Shown: positions 53,581 through 64,000 of the stretch, piece by piece
Numbering within the stretch: position 1 is the first letter of the stretch
How the letters are laid out: the number at the start of each line of letters is the position of its first letter
From: Rhypophila decipiens
Lineage: Eukaryota; Ascomycota; Sordariomycetes; Sordariales; Naviculisporaceae
Length of the DNA: 64,000 nt
Direction of reading: 5' to 3'
Assembly: GCA_033297075.1 (NCBI GenBank)
Contig: MU858066.1
Span: 287,821-351,820 of the forward strand
The notes under the pieces: generated by a model
What the model saw: only the letters and a program-made list of their open reading frames with translations
Database searches by the model: none
Told to the model about the DNA's origin: nothing
Made by a program: the position numbers and the translations under genes

Positions 53581-54604
53581 ATGTCATCAGGCTTTAAGAG
53601 AGACCGCCATGGCAATGCCAAAAAGTTTGACGGCCCTAAACCGGCTGCGAAGCCCGCGGTGAGAAACGCCTACACTCCCATGTTCGAGAACCTCCGCGAC
53701 GAGCTCGATGCCCACCATGACCGTCGTGACCGCATCGGAAAAGCGTCCCGGGACATTACAGCTTTGAGCAAGAAGATGTGAGTCTATATGTGCTTTTCAA
53801 TTCCTCCCCTTCTACCTTATTGCTAACAACTTTGCTTTTAGAATATTTTCGCTGCAAAGGTACGGATTGATAATACTTCTCACGTCCTTCTCGATATTGA
53901 CCAATTGCAGAGTTCGCAAAATCGACCAGGATCTCCCGTCAGACATCCAAGCCGAGATTGACTCACGCCTGACCGAAATCTCGAAGCTCCTGGCTTCCAT
54001 CGCCCCCGAGGTCCAGGGCATCAACCGCTACCGATACGCCCGGTCACTCGTCTGTCTCGAGGAACTTGTCGAGGCTCTCACCTTTGCTCACTACATCAAA
54101 ACGCAGACTCTGATTGGCTACGACGAGCTCTGCCTAGTCGTGGAGGATCTGACACGCCGTGGTACTGTTTTTGAAGATGCCGTTATGGCCGACGCCGACG
54201 AGCAGCAGCCTGCAGCGGCGGAGGCAAAATCCGAGATCAATCCAGATGCTCCTGCCATTTCTCTCACCGACGATGACTATGTGTACGGACTCTTTGATCT
54301 CTCTGGCGAGATGATGCGCTTTGCAACAACCACATCCGCTTTGACCGGAAGGATGGCCAGCGGCGACACAGGCGACAACCAGCGCACCATCGTCGAGGAC
54401 ATGCACGACCTTGGGAGCTTCTTTGAGATGCTCCCCCTGCGCTCTGGAAACAGAATCACGTGGGAGAAGAAGCTCGAGGTTATGCGCCAGTCGGTCCGGA
54501 AGGTCGAGAAGCTCGGGTATGATAGGATGATCCGTGGCAGCGAACGTCCGGAGGGCTGGGTGCCGGACCTGAGCTCGGCCGATCAACTTGATCCTGAGGA
54601 GTGA
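53581..54604 (+). CDS. Translin-associated protein X (TRAX)
   Basis: The exons are 53581-53777, 53842-53859 and 53911-54604, giving 302 residues. The middle exon is only 18 nt and encodes the core of IIFSLQR; it has TTTTAG before and GTACGG after, and both joins are in phase. The protein is all-helical with the TRAX signature: MFENLRDELDAHHDRRDRIGKASRDITALSKK, then FSLQRVRK, YARSLVCLEELVEALTFAHY, and DYVYGLFDLSGEMMRFATT. TRAX pairs with translin to form the C3PO complex, a nucleic-acid-binding ribonuclease involved in small-RNA and tRNA fragment processing. The acidic residues in CLEELVEA and the later DLSGEM helix sit where TRAX catalytic residues are expected. A 20-residue acidic, Ala-rich insert is present at about 195-210. 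Confidence 0.9.
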
Positions 54605-55111
54605 GCTTCTCTTGGAGTAACCTGTCCTGGATTTAGCCAAGAACGGGTATGGGGTATTTTTGACTGTGTTAGCGAAGGATAGCCTCCCTTACTCGGAGAT
54701 CCATGGCTTTACGTCGCTGAAGCTCAAATTTGCCCTTTGCAAATGGTGCAGATATGGGAAAGTTCTGCATGCTGGTTGGTAACGACCATAGAGGAATCAA
54801 ATATTCGAGCCTTGCGAGCTTGATATGACTAACAACCCATTCTGGTTGATGACTGTTTTCACTTCACCTCTCAATGTTTGGGCAGACACCACAAATGATG
54901 TATCCCCATCACCAATCTCTTGACTCCAAAATTGTGGCCTCGTTATACGGAGAAGTGAGTAACAAGCATTGGAGCAAAGAGTGAAAGAAAGAAAAGCAAG
55001 ATGGGTCAAAAAAATAGGAAGCATAGCAGGAAAAGTGAAAACCAAAAAAAGAAAGAGCAAAACATATCACATTGCTCCTATACGAGGAATGTTCAAAAAT
55101 ATATATCTTTA
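54605..55111. other. Intergenic region between TRAX and tRNA gene
   Basis: This is the 3' flank of TRAX. The last 100 bases are A-rich on the plus strand, which gives a T-rich stretch downstream of the minus-strand tRNA, as expected for RNA polymerase III termination. Confidence 0.5.
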
Positions 55112-55185
55112 CTCCTCCGGGAAGGCTTGAACTTCCAACCTCCTGATTAACAGTCAGACGCGCTAACCAATTGCGCCACAGAGGA
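55112..55185 (-). tRNA. tRNA-Asn (anticodon GTT)
   Basis: These 74 bases fold into a full cloverleaf: a seven-pair acceptor stem (TCCTCTG with CGGAGGA, one T-G pair), D-arm with GGTTAGC, anticodon stem TCTGA/TCAGG with loop CTGTTAA, T-arm GGAAG/CTTCC with loop TTCAAGC, and discriminator G. The box B-like GTTCAAGCC is present. There is no intron. The anticodon GTT reads Asn codons. Confidence 0.96.
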
Positions 55186-56278
55186 TATGAGATTATCTTT
55201 ATTTGATGTTCAAGGGTCAGTACTAAGGGTTCTTGAAGTGGAAATCTGTCTTCTTGTCACAGATTTTTATGTTTCAGTTATGTGGGGTGGAGTTGTGCCC
55301 CATTTCTAGGCGGGGAAAGATGCATGTATCCCGTAATGCATGTACTGTACGTACGAGGTTTGGAGGTAGCACCCGGACAGTTGCGTTCCTCTCTGTACAT
55401 GAAGCGATATAGAGAAGCGGGCAAGAATGGCTTGTTCCTTTTGCCCCCCCATATGTTCGGCGGGATTGTCTCTTTCGAGAAACGACCAGAAGGATCCCCC
55501 GTGCTTGTGAACAAGTCCACGATGAACCAAGGACGACGTGAACAAGTGCATTGGCTTAACATGACCCCAACATGTCCATACCCTCTTTGCATTACCTTCT
55601 GAAGTTGTGCCGAACACAACCTGGGAAAAGGAGTCAAAGGAGTGAGATGGCTTGCATTGTTGTCTTCGTCTAATTAATAAGCTGGCCGGCCTCCTTTGAG
55701 ACGATGATAACAGCTTGTGGATATGACGAAGCATCGAATCTTCAACCTGGCTGGTCACATGCACACGCGTATTCTGACGACAATTGTTGCCTTGTGATCT
55801 ACAACCTAGAAGGCACAGTTCGATATCTACGCATCAGCCTACACTTCAGGTCCTTCCATGCAAATGCATCTATGAAATATGCCTTCCCAAGTAAGAAGGT
55901 GCCTTGTCTTCTCTTGCTGCAGGTACATCGTCCAGTCTGTTTCCAAGTCCGCGGCCGAGTCCAAGCATCCAGAGCAGGCAGATATCGGGTTCTTTAGGCT
56001 CGATATGATGCCTCTCAGAAACACATCCGTGACCGAGAGTTGACTATTTGCAAGCGAAGTAATGCCCATTCTCCGGTCATGGACATTTCATACCCCTCAC
56101 AAAGTTGACAAATATATAATTGAACACGACTCAACATCCCCACCCCAAAGCGGTCACTCGTTGGCTCTCACGAACTTAGAACTTTGTTCTCTTTCTCTAC
56201 ACGTCGCTTTGGCACCTCTGCTCTTGCCCGCAGGCAACCTTGACCTCTTCCCTCTGTCTTCAATATTGCCTGACGACA
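55186..56278. other. 1.1-kb intergenic region
   Basis: This lies upstream of the ABCB gene. Frames of up to 150 codons occur on both strands without coding character. No repeat is seen. Confidence 0.5.
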
Positions 56279-58272
56279 ATGAACCTCGTCGATAATTTCC
56301 CGGCATTGCTACTGCTGTTTCTCATATCCACCATATATCTCCTTGCAACATTCCCCAAAACAAGCGACGATAAGAAGACAACCAAAACGCAGCCAGGGGG
56401 CGGTGAAGGACGGCCCCCTACACGAGGATGGTGTGAGCACATCAAAGAACTGAAAATCTTTCTCCCGCTCCTAGTCCCCAAGGATGTGGCCATTCGACGC
56501 CAGATGATATTCGACTACTCCGTCGTCATGGTCTGCTTGGGTGCAGACCGACTCATCAAGCTCGCCAGCCCGATCCTACTCCGGCAGGTGGTCGACGTGC
56601 TTGCCTCGGATGATCGGGCAGCAAAACGACTACCCTGGGTCGAGGTCTTACTCTTTGTTATTTGCCATAGCATACTGGGGAAGGTCGTCTCAGATGTCTC
56701 GTCGACTTACCAAAGTCAAGCAACCGGTCGCGCCGAAGATGCAATCACCGTCGCATTGTATAACAAGCTTCTGGAGCAGTCAGCCGAGTACCATGAGAAC
56801 AGCAAGTCGGGGAGTATGTGGCAGGTGGTCTCCAATGCGGCACCATGACGCTCACATACTTTTCATACCTGGTCTTTGGCCAGCTTCCCTCTGTCATTGA
56901 TGTATTCTTCGGGATTGCGACATGTTGGGCTGTGTTTGACACGAGCCTCGCCCTCACCATGTTTGTGGGCATTTTCGGCTTTGTTGCCGTCTCGCTAGCT
57001 GTTGACAGTGAAGAGCGCAACGGTTTCAAGAGCTACCTTGACTCGGTTACCAGAGTCTCAGGTCTCGGCTTGGACACGATTCAGAACTGGCAGACAGTCT
57101 CCCACTTCAACCGTATTGACTACGAGCGATCTCGATTCGAGGACGCGGTTCGAAGTTGCCGGAAATCTTGGATCCAGTGTTCGAAGCCCCTCAGATGGAG
57201 TGCTTTGGCGCCCAAGGTTGTCTCCTGCCTGGGTATCGGAAGTGTCTGCCTGCTTGGATGTTACCAGATCCTTCATTCCGATAGAAGCGCGGGAGACTTT
57301 GCCATGCTCTTCCAGTTCTGGACCGGACTAATCAGCCCCATGAACAACCTCGTAGGCATTGTTGCTTATGCAGACCGCTTCCTTGCCGACAACCACAAGA
57401 TCATCGAGATTCTCCGACTGGAGACCAAGGTCAGAGACAAGGAAGATGCAACGGACTTCAAACTGGGAAAGGGCTCGATAGAATTCAACCATGTCCAGTT
57501 CTCGTATGATGGGCAAAGGGAAGTTGTCAAAGACGTCTCGTTCAAGATCGAAGGGGGCAAGACGGTGGCCATAGTAGGCGAGACAGGGGGAGGAAAGTCA
57601 ACCATGTTCAAGTTGCTCTGCCGTGCATACGATGTCACGGCTGGTTCTGTCGAAATCGACGGACAGGATGTGCGAGACGTACGGATGGCTACGTTGCGGG
57701 ATCACATCAGCATTGTCCCGCAGAATATTGGTGTATTCAACACGACGATATACGAGAATCTGAGATATGCAAACCTTGACGCTACGAGAGAGCAGATAGA
57801 AGATGCCTGCATCGCGGCTGCGTTACATAAGCGGATCTTGTCCTTGACCAACGCATACGAAGAGCAAGTAGGAGAAAAGGGGGCGAAACTATCGGGAGGA
57901 GAGCTCCAACGGCTGGCGATTGCGCGGGCTCTGTTGCGAAAGACTCAAATTGTCTTGTTTGACAAGGCTACGAGCAATCTTGACGCTGAAACAGAGGACA
58001 GGATCCAGACTTATCTGAAGAAGTGGTACCAGGGACGGACTGTAATCGTCGTGGCACATAGGCTGGCGACGGTGTCCAACGCTGACATGATCATCTCGGT
58101 GAAAGACGGCATCGTTGTTGAGGCTGGAAGACACGACGAGCTTCTGGCGAACAAGGGGTATTTTTACCGACTGTGGAATAAACAAAGGCTGCTATGGGAA
58201 CCAAATGGTGAGACAAAGGAGAACAGGCTGGACCAAAGGGAACCGCCATCAATTAAACAAATAAAGGGGTAG
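56279..58272 (+). pseudogene. ABCB half-transporter (HMT1/ATM-like) with frameshift and altered catalytic site
   Basis: This is a TMD-NBD half-transporter. The first frame, from MNLVDNFPALL, ends at TGA 56846-56848. Similarity resumes at once in another frame (MTLTYFSYLVFGQLPS) to 58272. Together they give one ABC transporter of about 660 residues. The NBD has Walker A GETGGGKST, signature LSGGELQRLAIARALL and H-loop AHRLATVSNADM. Walker B reads IVLFDKATSNLD, so the catalytic Glu after the Asp is Lys (codon AAG at 57964). A 59-nt GT...AG intron could also rejoin the frames, but it would remove a membrane segment that half-transporters keep, so a one-base indel is more likely. Either way the Lys would cripple ATP hydrolysis. 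The stop is only 33 bases from the convergent fumarate reductase stop. Confidence 0.75.
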
Positions 58273-58305
58273 CTGGTTACCCAGATAGATGTTTAAAAGA
58301 ATCGA

Positions 58306-59982
58306 TCACCTTTTATGAACAGCCGCCGCCGCCTGCTGCCCGGCAATCCTTCCAAAGACCACACATTCCAAGAGTGACGACCCTCCCAGCCGATTGTCCC
58401 CATGAATGCCTCCAGTAATCTCACCGGCAGCCCAGATTCCGCCAATGGGCCTTTGCGGCTCCTCTCCCAACTCAGTCTTCAAGACCTCTGCCTGCCTGTC
58501 AAAGACCACGCCGCCCATGGTGAAATGCGTAATGGGCGTAACACTCCCAATAAACACTTCCTCTTCGGCGTCGATAGTGCCATCAGTGGAAATACCCAGT
58601 CTCCAGTGGCCAAAGGCCTTCCTACCCAATTCATCCTTCTTCTCGCCCCTCACCACACGAGCATACTCCCTCAACGTCTCCCTAGTCGCCTCGTCCAAAT
58701 CCTTCACCTTGACCTTCTTCAGCAGCCCCTTCCAAACATAAAAGCCGACATGACCAGCAGCTGCCTCCGTTGCGCCGGGATCCAGCAAGATCTGCACATC
58801 CCACTGCTTCAGCCCACCACTCTCCGCCTCAGACAAAGGTTCCAAGCCCATGATGACACCGCTGACTTTCTCTCTCGTGTCCAACTCATTCACGAACCTC
58901 TGACCTTTATGCAGCAGAATCCCACCCTCGCCCCTCAACATCTCTGCGGCAAGAAACTTGAGCTGGGATCCCGGGTTTGCCGGATCGATAAAGCCCGTTG
59001 GGTGGATTTGCACGCTGTCCATATCAATCAGTTTGGCCCCGACGCTGGTGAGCAACTTGTGGGCGCCAGGACGGGGCTCGTTCGTCGAGGGCAAGCCTGC
59101 CAGATCAGGTCTGTACTTGGACAGCAAACCATGCGTATCACCCGCGAAGCCTCCCGTGGCAAATATCACAGGCCCTAGGGCGATCTCAGACTCGGCGGGA
59201 CCATCACCCGCTCCAATATTCCTGTATTCGACCCCTACAACCTGACCAGCTCTGTCTCCTTCATCGGAAGTGAGGATCTTGGTGACTTCTCTCGCAGTCT
59301 TGAGCACAAACCTCTCCTCGCCGAACTCCTTGAGTTTGCTCAACAAGGTAGTCACGATAGCCGCCCCAGGCGGTGTCTTGCCGCTTCCTCTGTGCGTGCG
59401 TGCATGGCTGTGGCCTCCCAATTGGGCCACGACACTGAGATCGATCCCCAAGTCCTGAGTCAGAAAATCAATAGCAGACGACGAACTATTCACCAATACC
59501 GAGATGAGCTCTTCACGCTGCTTCCTGACAGATGGGGCGACGTTGGAGGATGGCAAGCGCGATCCGGCCGAGCGAAAGGTATCGGACAGGAAGCTTTCTA
59601 TCTCATCTGACTTGACGTCTTTTGCATCTTCTTGACCATTTTTGGGATGCGGCTGATACCTCGTCGGTGCGCCGTTGATTCCTGACGAGGCCTTGATGCT
59701 GTTTCCTCCTGGTTTGGGCGCACGCTCAAGCATCAACACCGAGGGTGCACCGGATTCCAACGCCGTGTAGGCGGCTGAGAGACCAGCAAGGCCGGAGCCG
59801 ACCACGATGATGGGTGATGCCGATTTTGATTCAGTCATGGTGGTGGTGGTGGTGGTTTGTGAAGAGAACGGGTTAAACCCCGAATATGATGAATTTACGA
59901 GGCGGTGGTAAATAACTGCCGCGATGGGGATGAAGACAGTGATGCTGATGACCAAAAGTGCGAGTCGGTGCCTCCTGGTCAT
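58306..59982 (-). CDS. FAD-dependent fumarate reductase (Osm1/Frd1 family)
   Basis: This is a single exon of 558 residues. Residues 8-26 form an N-terminal membrane anchor or signal segment (ALLVISITVFIPIAAVIYH), followed by a Thr run (coded by a GGT repeat) that ends in a second Met, MTESKSASP. The FAD site is IIVVGSGLAGLSAAYTALESG with MLERAPKPGGNS. The flavocytochrome-c fumarate reductase marks are KASSGINGAPT, HSHARTHRG, IFATGGFAGD, VQIHPTGFIDP, and the end GGIHGDNRLGGSSLLECVVFGRIAG. The enzyme reduces fumarate to succinate and helps reoxidise FADH2 under low oxygen or in ER oxidative folding. The second Met could give a soluble form. There are no introns. Confidence 0.93.
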   Translation of the reverse strand: MTRRHRLALLVISITVFIPIAAVIYHRLVNSSYSGFNPFSSQTTTTTTMTESKSASPIIVVGSGLAGLSAAYTALESGAPSVLMLERAPKPGGNSIKASSGINGAPTRYQPHPKNGQEDAKDVKSDEIESFLSDTFRSAGSRLPSSNVAPSVRKQREELISVLVNSSSSAIDFLTQDLGIDLSVVAQLGGHSHARTHRGSGKTPPGAAIVTTLLSKLKEFGEERFVLKTAREVTKILTSDEGDRAGQVVGVEYRNIGAGDGPAESEIALGPVIFATGGFAGDTHGLLSKYRPDLAGLPSTNEPRPGAHKLLTSVGAKLIDMDSVQIHPTGFIDPANPGSQLKFLAAEMLRGEGGILLHKGQRFVNELDTREKVSGVIMGLEPLSEAESGGLKQWDVQILLDPGATEAAAGHVGFYVWKGLLKKVKVKDLDEATRETLREYARVVRGEKKDELGRKAFGHWRLGISTDGTIDAEEEVFIGSVTPITHFTMGGVVFDRQAEVLKTELGEEPQRPIGGIWAAGEITGGIHGDNRLGGSSLLECVVFGRIAGQQAAAAVHKR

Positions 59983-61807
59983 GACCTTTGAGCTTGTCTG
60001 TGGCTAACAACAGTATGATGATTCTCACAAAATGTCTAAAGATAAGGAGCTGTGGTTGACATCGCAACTGTCAATCACAGGTGTCTGAAGGCGGAACAAA
60101 AAGGGCCCGGAATTCAACGTTAATCACTGTTGCACTTGCAATAGGAAAGGTAGACGAAGCAAATGTGAATTTCTGAGACTGAAGAATTGGCGGCGTTCGA
60201 CTCCGGGCACAGCGTCATCCATCGTCTGATGTTTGCATCCTGATCGGACGACTCGATTGAATGACATGATGTTTTGGAACTTTTGGCTGTGCCTCTGGAT
60301 GATCAAAACTCCTGTATTGTGGCGGGTGACAGCAGCTGACACTCCGTAACAGACTGCTGCCCTGCTAGTGAAACAGTCGCTAATCCATTATTAGCCTGCT
60401 CCAGTAGCGCCCCGGGCCGCTAAATTTCCCGGCCCCCGGGCCTGGAAGAGTTGGAAACCTAGGCCCTCCCGTACGGGAAGGCCGAACAGCATCCAGACAA
60501 CTTTCAGCGGCGACTTTCAGCACGTGGTTTCCAGATTCCACCACTGCATCAACTTCTCACCTTCTCCAGCGGTCGGTCAATCCCTCAACCATGGGATCCA
60601 TGGCATATCTTATCAATCAAGGTGCATGAAAAGGGCCGGCCGGACCCGTTTTCACAAACAGATCACTCCATGTCATATTGCTCCAGCAAGTGGGCACGGG
60701 AACAACGGCACCATTCTACCCTCCGTGTCTCCGTGATCCGGTCTCCATACCGATGGACTCGGATGGACTCAGATGGAGCCCGGCAGAAGTATATTTGGCA
60801 AAGATTCCCACTTCCTCACCGCCAGCAACCAGTAAGGCCGTTGTCAGCCGCCCGCCCAGTCTAGAATCCATTATCCATGATCCATCATGTATCCACGACT
60901 GATACTAAAATACCAGATCCACTATGCATGTAGACCAGGACGAGGATCTGAGTTTATTATTAAGCTTACGGCAAATCTTTAGACTACGTGTACAAGTCTA
61001 ACAACGGACGACTAGATATCCCGGGGTTTGTGAGAAGCAAGCGCTTGGTCTAAACTAGCAGTCTGTCAAGGTTATTCCAGTGTTCCACACCAACGACACG
61101 ACTCGTGCGCTCGTTTTATCAGCCTCATGTCAAGAGCAAGCTATCCCTCCCCACTCACATATATTTTCCCTCTCTATTATCCACCAGATATAGAAAACGT
61201 TGAGGGAGACAGGAGGACCATTGCAAAGATAAAATACAAAACAATATTCCGGATACGACGTAGATAGGGAATCAAGTCTCTGGGGAGATACTTGGCAAGG
61301 TGGACAGTGATTTGATTGCATCTTGGCTGCTTGACTCGTCAGATATTGTGCCCAGGCTGAGAGACTTACACGGTTATGGAGAAACATATCTCCCCTGTCC
61401 ACCGATATGTGCTCTTTGTGTGTGGTGTCGATATTCCACCATGGCCCGACTGTTCGTTGATGGATGTCATACCGCACACATATGAAGCCAACTTGAATAA
61501 TAGTGCAATCGCAAGAGAGAAGTAGAAGAATGTCATCAACTCGCACGCTGAAATAGGTATTGAGGGCTCGCTAAACTACCAAGAAAGATTTTCCCAATCC
61601 TGACTGACTTCATCCGTATAATATCATGAAAAATTATCCAAAAGATTGGCGTACCATCTTTTTAAAAGCCAAAATCCGAAAATTCCAAATATTATCTTAC
61701 AGCATTTCGTTCATCATTGATCGCCTGTATTATATCCAAAATAGAAGAGAACCTGAAGGGATCTAATCTGTCCGACCCGGGCAACAGAGAAATACAGCGT
61801 CATCCAA
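59983..61807. other. 1.8-kb intergenic region
   Basis: This holds the promoter of the fumarate reductase gene and the 3' flank of the acetate transporter. A GC-rich palindromic patch lies at 60405-60483. No gene is recognised. Confidence 0.5.
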
Positions 61808-63047
61808 TTAATTAGTATGGGACTCGGCCTTGGCGAGTCTCTGCTCACGGCCCTTCTCAGACCATGGGAAGTGGAAGACGGGAATAAGGAAGAACGAGTT
61901 GCTAGAGACGAAAGATGTTAGCTAAGAACAAAGGAAAAAAAGCAACAAGACGATGATTTCATTGCCGAGACAAAGGGCCGGTCCCGTGGTTGAGGTTCCA
62001 TGACGTCGACAACGGCATGTCGATCACTTGGGCTTGGCAAATGCAGTGAAGGCACCCCAGCAATTGAGGGGAACACAGCGTTGCAGCTCCAAGCGGCCAA
62101 GATTGACGTCGAGCCTTGGGGATAGGTGCTGACAACAAAAAGAAGAATTGGGCCAAGATAACATACCTGCTATCAGCAATACCGGCAAAGGCATTGTACC
62201 AAGCCAAGAAGGCTGCAATCATACCAAATCCACCGCCGGCCTGGTTGAGCTTGTGTCCAGTCTCCTTGGCTCCGCTGTTGATGGCGTACGCACCGCAGGC
62301 CAACATGAGGAATGCCAGGTCGAGGGAGAAGAAGAGCAAGAAGAACATGACGGTCGACCTGAGCGTGCACAGTAGCAAAATGGTCGTGAAGATGAACCAG
62401 CCCGTCAAGAAGATGCCAACAGCGGATTCGCCCATGACAGGGTCAACCGCCCGCGTAGCTTCACTGTCGTATGGCCCGCCCTTTCCGAGAATATTCCAGT
62501 GAGGCGTGAGAAGAACACCATAGGCGATCCAGAAGCCACCGTACGAGGACAATGCCGTGGCACCGAAGGTATTACCAACAGCCATTTCCCTTTTATAGCG
62601 TGTTAGCTTGATGTTTGGGCATTTCCAGGAGAATCGTATCCACACTTACCACATGCCCGCCAGAAGCTGGACGAGACCGCCGTATCCAAGTGCAAGAGGG
62701 ACCGCGATGTTGGGAGCGTTGAGGCCACGGGCGTTCAAGTTCACGGCCGAGAGGACAAAGGTAGTCAGGGCGAAGGCGCTGAGACCCAATGGCGCCGGGT
62801 TGGCGAACTTGCGGCCCTCGACAGCCCTGTAGAGACCTGGTTGGAACTCACCACCGAAGGCGGGCAACCGAGGTTCATTGTCGGCGTGGATATGCGCCAT
62901 AGGGTTGCGGTAGTCATAGCCCGCCCGGCCGTAGGCAGCGTTGGGGTGGTGGGCGCCATTGATGCCCGTAGCTGTGGCAGCTGTTGGAGCATTGGACATC
63001 TCCTTGTCCAGGGGGGCGTGATGGTGATCCGTAGCCATTGTAGCCAT
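61808..63047 (-). CDS. Acetate transporter (GPR1/FUN34/YaaH family, Ato-like)
   Basis: The exons are 63047-62650, 62589-62167 and 61901-61808, giving 304 residues. Intron 1 is 60 nt (GTAAGT...AAAAG). Intron 2 is 265 nt (GTATGT...GCTAAC...CTCTAG), long for this window. A cytosolic N-terminus of about 85 residues is followed by the family motif NPAPLG at the entry of helix 1 and six membrane helices ([102 protein letters not shown]). The tail is [16 protein letters not shown]. Family members import acetate or succinate, or export ammonium, at the plasma membrane. Reading through intron 2 gives an alternative C-terminus of about 70 residues, probably not used. Confidence 0.93.
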
Positions 63048-64000
63048 TGTGAGACAGTAAAGTCGATGTGACTCTCGATGAAGCGGTCGAGTAGCTGAGG
63101 GAAGAAACCTGAGGTGACTACAGAAACCCGGGGAACTTTGAACTGAGAGGAGAACCTAAAGAAGAAGAGCTCGGGATGGTTGAGACGGAAGAGGGATGCA
63201 GCTTCATATAGGCTGGATGGGAGAGTGATCGTCGGGGACCCCCTGGCCAGTGTGGGAGGGGTGGCAGCAAATAAAGTAGCCAGGGTTCACTCTTTGATCT
63301 TCAGATGGGCAGGACCCATCGTGGAGATGACGGGGACAAGGCACTGGCGCTGGCACTGGCACTGGCACTGGCACTGGCACTGGCACTGGGCAGAAGGCAC
63401 ACGTGGGCCAACGGGTGATGTTTTGGAGGGAAGGGTTCAGTCGAGCTCTCCAAAGCAAGGCTCAACATCAACCGGTGAATGGGGACGGGATTAAGGAAAC
63501 CCATGCCCACTCTGCCACTACTCTGAATCCACCGCTCCTAGTATGCTACACTACGGTTGAACGGGAAGTCTTGGTGAAAGTAGCATAACCGAGTACGTAC
63601 ATGCCGGAGAGCAGTTGTAAGCGTGGTGGGGATTTGTACTACAAACGACAGCGTTGAAAGGAGAGAACGGGCACCAACTCAGACCAAGGGCAAATTTGGG
63701 ATGAACGAGCTGGATGTCCCGCCTTCCGGGCGGAGAGCAGTCCGAGCTAGCTTCTGGTGAAAGAAAAATGCTGAGGCAGATTGTGGGGGAGTCGAGGTTC
63801 GTCCCACCGACTCCCACGGCATATGTCATGGAAGTCCTTGCTTCCCCAAAGTGCTACAAGTGCCAAGGGCCAACAACAAAGCAAGAAACAGGACTCATCC
63901 AGGTCTAAACCTCCTCCGGGGTAGATTTTCCCTAGCGTGGTTCAACTCGCACGGGCTACCACACCCAAAAATTCGATGACTTTCTACTGGATTCAGCCGC
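63048..64000. other. Upstream region of acetate transporter, to window end
   Basis: This contains the transporter promoter and a hexamer microsatellite at 63341-63389. The gene that may lie beyond the right edge is not visible. Confidence 0.5.
63341..63389. repeat. (CACTGG)n hexanucleotide microsatellite
   Basis: There are about eight tandem units of GGCACT, one of them with a single change (GGCGCT). It lies about 300 bases upstream of the acetate transporter start. Confidence 0.95.

Noticed and set aside
56826..56884. A 59-nt intron to rescue the ABCB reading frame
   Set aside because: It would delete part of a membrane helix that half-transporters keep and has a weak donor (GTGGTC). A one-base indel explains the data better.
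58402..59178. 258-codon plus-strand frame
   Set aside because: It is antisense to the intact fumarate reductase gene.
61918..62166. Alternative coding exon within intron 2 of the acetate transporter
   Set aside because: The direct join to the exon at 61901 gives the family's usual [12 protein letters not shown] tail, while the intronic frames match nothing.

Overview
This is about 64 kb of a filamentous ascomycete (Pezizomycotina) genome, most likely Sordariomycetes. The evidence is eukaryotic housekeeping genes (RPL34, squalene synthase, GPI mannosyltransferase I, TRAX, a complex I assembly factor), short introns mostly of 50-90 nt with GTAAGT/GTATGT-like donors and CTAAC/CTGAC branch points, and fungal-specific families (sphingolipid C9-methyltransferase, Fig1, GPR1/FUN34/YaaH acetate transporter, proteinase-K-like subtilisin). 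The class-level placement is an inference from gene style, not proven. All gene models below were assembled by hand from reading frames plus splice signals.

Layout, left to right. 0.8-1.3 kb: a small unknown gene (-). 3.6-5.2 kb: a double-RING/LON-domain ubiquitin-ligase-like protein (+). 8.0-9.7 kb: a Q-rich FAR1/WRKY-GCM1 type transcription factor (-). 11.7-12.3 kb: a small three-exon coiled-coil protein (+). 13.1-14.3 kb: RPL34 (+), whose second intron carries a long inverted repeat. 15.1-15.8 kb: an NDUFAF3-like protein (+). 17.1-18.9 kb: sphingolipid C9-methyltransferase (-). 19.9-21.2 kb: secreted GH5 glycosidase (-). 23.5-24.8 kb: tandem-PH protein (-). 26.7-27.9 kb: APH-fold phosphotransferase broken by one nonsense codon (+). 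28.5-29.6 kb: Fig1-like membrane protein (+). 29.9-34.6 kb: a full-length ABCC transporter pseudogene (-). 35.3-36.8 kb: a proline-rich low-complexity protein (-). 38.7-40.3 kb: ERG9 squalene synthase (+). 42.8-44.1 kb: secreted subtilisin (-). 49.2-51.0 kb: F-box protein (+). 51.7-53.1 kb: GPI mannosyltransferase I (-). 53.6-54.6 kb: TRAX (+). 55.1 kb: tRNA-Asn(GTT) (-). 56.3-58.3 kb: ABCB half-transporter with a frameshift and an altered catalytic site (+). 58.3-60.0 kb: fumarate reductase (-). 61.8-63.0 kb: acetate transporter (-).

There is no obvious biosynthetic cluster. Several genes act at membranes and in lipid metabolism (ERG9 for sterols, C9-methyltransferase for glucosylceramide, GPI mannosyltransferase, two ABC transporters, acetate transporter), but they look like independent loci. 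Three accessory genes (APH-like, ABCC, ABCB) carry disabling lesions while the housekeeping genes around them are intact.

The most unusual structural signal is the roughly 105-bp-arm inverted repeat in the RPL34 intron. Its arm differences mostly preserve RNA pairing through G-U wobbles. Next come an exact 16-bp tandem duplication that breaks the ABCC gene, a 120-bp tandem duplication downstream of the RING/LON gene, a GC-AG intron, an 18-nt microexon, a stop codon that overlaps a consensus splice donor, and a perfect 13-bp hairpin just after the ERG9 stop codon.
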